Source of the DNA: Chloroflexi bacterium GWB2_49_20
Lineage (GTDB): Bacteria > Chloroflexota > Anaerolineae > Anaerolineales > Villigracilaceae
Direction of reading: 5' to 3'
Length of the DNA: 64,000 nt
NCBI GenBank assembly: GCA_001796335.1
Contig: MGMF01000001.1
Coordinates: 124,001-188,000 of the forward strand
This document shows, piece by piece, positions 62,201 to 64,000 of the stretch. Each line of letters opens with the position of its first letter. Within the stretch, counting starts at the first letter, position 1. The notes under the pieces are model-generated. The model was not told the DNA's origin. It worked only from the letters and a program-made list of their open reading frames with translations, and searched no databases. The translations under genes and the position numbers were made by a program.

Positions 62201-62930
62201 GCCAAATACTCCACCCTCCGGTGTTAACCACAAGCTGCGCAAACCTTTGGAATTCACCATTGCAGAACCTGCCTCCAAGCCTGAGCTTCCAGTTGAAAAA
62301 ATCTTCAAAGAAAGCCAATCTTTGGAAAGCTCACCAGCCTCACCCCCCACGATCATCCGAGTTCCTGCGTTACAAAGGAAAATTGAGCCCGGCAAGATCG
62401 AGAGTGACATCCTCATCTACAAGAAAGTGACCGGGATCAATCCAAAGAATGCACGGGCCTGGCATTCCCTGGGAAACCTGCAACGTTTAACCGGACAATT
62501 TGACGAAGCGGCAAACTCGCTTGAAAAAGCAATCGAGCTCGATCCACGCCAGGAAGTCTTCCATTATCATCTTGGCCTGGTATACGCCGCCCAACGAAGG
62601 TTTGCAGATGCCATTGAAACTTTCAAAAAGGTTATCAGCATCAATCCTGAGTACAATCTGGCACATGCCACCCTGGCCGGTTATTACAGCAAACTGGGTA
62701 AAACAAAAGAATCTCAATATCACATGGCAATTGCCCAGCGTACCATGCAGGAAGAAAAGGAATATAACCAGGCCTGTTTTGAAGCCATCTGTGGAAACGC
62801 AGAGGGAGCCATAGAATTGCTGCAAATAGCCTTGAAACAGAACCAGACCACGCTGGATTGGGTGCGTCGTGATCCAGACTTTGATAATATTCGCACTGAT
62901 GCACGCTTCCAGGCCCTGACAGCAGGCTGA
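59295..62930 (+). CDS. Large TPR protein with degenerate NTPase-like N-terminal domain
   Basis: 1211 residues. N-terminal domain (10-165) paralogous to the one at 52808: SILLAIFKSDQL, KVIFVEGFKLGGGQENAHAYRTL (parts), RTLNIGRDYFVNRQVRVVFW, APEFWGYRHRVVEF, no Walker A. TPR block one (about 205-540), a spacer, TPR block two (about 595-770), a long low-complexity linker (to about 1020), and TPR block three with the cap FEAICGNAEGAIELLQIALKQ at the end. Follows the P-loop ATPase gene; a strong terminator follows. Likely scaffold of a signalling or conflict complex. Confidence 0.82.
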   Translation: MTTTQIPIQTTTTGAFDDRIDILFRELELAIRWQRPSILLAIFKSDQLHDEVESVLKSRLLAVGQDVHCFKIDGEANSDIPQYLTNLPHLEKKVIFVEGFKLGGGQENAHAYRTLNIGRDYFVNRQVRVVFWLTLDEANDLARYAPEFWGYRHRVVEFMEHMDPAQSPLRSLGSIWQGIGEYTDGMEDIDNRIALRNTLLSGLPEKNESTSVRANLLISLGVLHWRKGDIEKAIGLSQSALQLATKIENKWFEAFCYNSLALIQANSGQVSEAIEALKQASSLAPDQIFPWNNLGNLFSELDRFDEALEAFHTAMQCNPQDPLCLNGLGNVYLKLGRTNEAYTNYQQAIQLAPNFAHAWNGLGNIYASQDQIDAAISAFKKATELDHHLALPWISLGSIFEKLDRLDEAAVAFKKAFELDPANALVWNEQGKIYLNTGSYDEAVCAFQKSIELDHGNGWSLCNLAQTYVCKGKYTEAIQLYHKSIKLFKSNTEKAITWSRLGNIYQQNNDIENAITAKKIALELDPSNEQIKNELMEIHNSLNLQSKSGDENSMSSITMENTALHRFLVDASTELGPDSAINKVSPQMGPLIETQTVGSTHDWNERGNTLMKAGAYSKAALAYLKAIELDSRFGWPYANLALIAVSNGKYAEAVPLYQKSLKLLKTKLEKAVVWSRLGVAYRKLNDYIKAIQAHRKTLELDPKNINARQDLIRIHNDLGHIKTTIDLLTASLDKASAWNMLGNAYRRLSDYESATESFQKAVELAPDDYAFKFDLEESIKEARQKIQPSMNDDQKMGNKNIEYFRIALKDTGETSSIEDNQPGPLGELIDIQTTLQSSEGDQLTQEKGLFDPKQETRVKYPIGKPARRNVEVNPTRRSLTGMPVPAQSSGGDNTNMPGIAQKAASNYRNMWHMEERISSFQEATKSMPVESLDPALLVYHRAMEFVSAGSDKESFVNELETFQPLPARMPNTPPSGVNHKLRKPLEFTIAEPASKPELPVEKIFKESQSLESSPASPPTIIRVPALQRKIEPGKIESDILIYKKVTGINPKNARAWHSLGNLQRLTGQFDEAANSLEKAIELDPRQEVFHYHLGLVYAAQRRFADAIETFKKVISINPEYNLAHATLAGYYSKLGKTKESQYHMAIAQRTMQEEKEYNQACFEAICGNAEGAIELLQIALKQNQTTLDWVRRDPDFDNIRTDARFQALTAG

Positions 62931-62974
62931 AAGCGCCACCCGGCTCTCTCGTAGGGAGAGGAATAATGTTACCC

Positions 62975-63011
62975 AAAATCAGGCCTCAAGGATTCTTGAG
63001 GCCTGATTTTT
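62975..63011 (+). terminator. Terminator after the large TPR gene
   Basis: AAAATCAGGCCTCAAG (62975-62990) / CTTGAGGCCTGATTTT (62995-63010), 4-base loop, T-run. Confidence 0.92.
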
Positions 63012-63235
63012 ATCAGAAACAGTCAGTATTTTGAGACTACCGGATTACAAATTCTGGAATTGGAGTTGCTAAAGCGTATCCTGTGTTTCCGAATGGCGTT
63101 TAAATAATAGGATATTCGTATTGCGGGTATAATGACGCTTGGTACTACCCGCCCTCTGAAGATATAGGTTTAATCACCACGGGTGGATAATTGTGCCCTG
63201 TATTATCCAATTTATCATATAAGGAGGCAAAATCC
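63012..63235. other. Intergenic stretch, presumed promoter region of the oxidoreductase operon
   Basis: TATAAT occurs near 63127-63132 but without a convincing -35 box. No other structure recognised. Confidence 0.3.
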
Positions 63236-63487
63236 ATGCCTGCAAGAGGATGGATCGAAGTTAACAACATGTACTGCAAGGGGTGTGAACTTTGCATTAA
63301 TGCCTGCCCCCAGGATGTCTTACGCCTGGATATGGAATCTCTCACACCCAAGGGCTTTCACCCGGCAAAACTGTATAAAGACGGCTGCACAGGCTGCGCA
63401 ATTTGTTCCCTGGTTTGCCCGGATGCTGCCATCACTGTTTACCGCGAAGTAATCAAAAAGCCCGCAATCGTAACAGGAGGCGCATAA
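63236..63487 (+). CDS. 2-oxoacid:ferredoxin oxidoreductase, ferredoxin-type delta subunit
   Basis: 83 residues from ATG 63236 (AGGAGG 8 bases upstream). Two 4Fe-4S sites: CKGCELCINACPQ (about residues 14-26) and CTGCAICSLVCPD (about 50-62). This is the electron-transfer subunit (VorD/KorD/PorD type) that passes electrons from the TPP enzyme to ferredoxin. The stop is right before the alpha-subunit ATG, so the pair is translationally coupled. Oxoacid specificity cannot be told from this subunit. Confidence 0.88.
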   Translation: MPARGWIEVNNMYCKGCELCINACPQDVLRLDMESLTPKGFHPAKLYKDGCTGCAICSLVCPDAAITVYREVIKKPAIVTGGA

Positions 63488-64000
63488 ATGGCACGTGAAT
63501 TGCTCAAAGGCAATGTTGCCATGGCCGAAGCCGCAGTGCGGGCTGGCCTGGAAGCCTATTTTGGTTACCCGATTACCCCACAAACCGAAGTTCTTGAACA
63601 CCTGTCCGCACGTTTGCCCGAACTGGGACGTACATTCGTTCAAGCCGAAAGCGAAGTAGCTGCCATTAACATGGTGTACGGCGCGGCCTGTACCGGGACA
63701 CGCGTAATGAGTTCATCCTCCAGCCCGGGAGTATCTTTGATGATGGAGGGCATATCCTACATCTCGGGTACCGAAATCCCGGCAGTTTTGGTCAACGTGA
63801 TGCGCGGCGGGCCGGGACTGGGAAATATCGCCCCCTCGCAGGGAGACTATAATCAGGCAGTTCACGGCGGCGGTCACGGCGATTACAACATGATCGTCCT
63901 GGCACCTTCCACTGTGCAGGAATCAATTGACCTCATGGTGCTGGCATTTGACCTGGCAGAAAAGTACCGCATGATCACCATGCTTTTGACGGATGGATCG
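63488..64000 (+). CDS. 2-oxoacid:ferredoxin oxidoreductase alpha subunit, partial
   Basis: 171 codons visible, cut by the window edge, no stop. The start ATG at 63488 follows the delta subunit stop by 0 bases. Typical pyrimidine-domain sequence: [31 protein letters not shown] (in parts), [30 protein letters not shown] (in parts), and the [21 protein letters not shown] stretch (parts). This matches VorB/KorA-type alpha subunits; the TPP-binding beta subunit should lie beyond 64000. Confidence 0.9.
   Translation, partial: MARELLKGNVAMAEAAVRAGLEAYFGYPITPQTEVLEHLSARLPELGRTFVQAESEVAAINMVYGAACTGTRVMSSSSSPGVSLMMEGISYISGTEIPAVLVNVMRGGPGLGNIAPSQGDYNQAVHGGGHGDYNMIVLAPSTVQESIDLMVLAFDLAEKYRMITMLLTDGS

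Noticed and set aside
1-64000. CRISPR array, tRNA or rRNA genes, phage integrase or transposase
   Set aside because: No regularly spaced repeats, no TTCRANNC-type T-loops in a cloverleaf context, no rRNA-like text, and no integrase or transposase motif were seen.

Overview
The window (about 50% G+C, no rRNA, tRNA or CRISPR array seen) looks like chromosomal DNA of an uncultured member of the Chloroflexota, probably class Anaerolineae. I infer this from the gene families: a complete System I cytochrome c maturation operon with a Cys-type CcmE, HerA/NurA, many lipoproteins with Thr/Pro-rich linkers, LiaX-like DUF4097/DUF2089 genes, large TPR proteins, and a LexA box of the GAAC-N4-GTTC type. 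Promoters with -35/-10 spacing of 16 to 18 bp can be read at several places. No taxonomic marker gene is present, so the assignment is an inference.

Left part (1-9.3 kb, mostly minus strand): a thiamine operon thiN-thiB-thiP-thiQ preceded by a TPP riboswitch whose terminator hairpin overlaps the thiN start; a large membrane Fe-S oxidoreductase of the HdrD/EMO type; a secreted lytic transglycosylase. From 8.4 to 17.5 kb one minus-strand cluster carries ccmE, ccmF, ccmH, a zinc-ribbon thioredoxin (CcmG role), a CcmI-like zinc-ribbon protein, a diheme cytochrome lipoprotein, ccmA, ccmB, ccmC and a previously uncalled ccmD. Next to it are a histidine kinase/response regulator pair and a plus-strand pair of a nine-heme cytochrome c and a cytochrome b fused to a cytochrome c domain. 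Together these describe a respiratory, cytochrome-rich cell.

Middle part (23-48 kb): a four-gene operon nurA - HAS-barrel protein - DNA methyltransferase - herA, the strongest candidate for an undescribed DNA-processing or defence module; tandem SIMPL lipoproteins; metabolic and housekeeping genes (a 3-hydroxyisobutyrate dehydrogenase-like gene, yitT, a YhhN gene, era, an EamA transporter); a brnTA toxin-antitoxin operon with a readable operator-promoter; then a 3-kb graveyard (34.7-37.2 kb) of repeats, an orphan SOS promoter and fragments of a helicase, a PC4/YdbC protein and agmatinase; then tldD/tldE, an aminotransferase preceded by a Leu-rich leader peptide and terminator (attenuator candidate), and a six-gene operon in which five consecutive products share one short helical module (LiaX/YvlB-like envelope-stress theme) under a DUF2089 regulator, divergent from lexA.

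Right part (48.8-64 kb): two surface lipoprotein genes (one frameshifted), a thiolase, and a signalling/conflict-like region: a TPR protein with a degenerate NTPase-like N-terminus, a 7TM histidine kinase and response regulator, a MraZ-like protein far from any division cluster, a P-loop ATPase, and a 1211-residue TPR paralogue of the first TPR protein. The window ends inside a 2-oxoacid:ferredoxin oxidoreductase operon.

Other sequence signals: a 43-bp palindromic element present twice with a compensated base pair, with a possible shortened third copy; an interspersed repeat in two inverted copies; and intrinsic terminators at most convergent gene ends.
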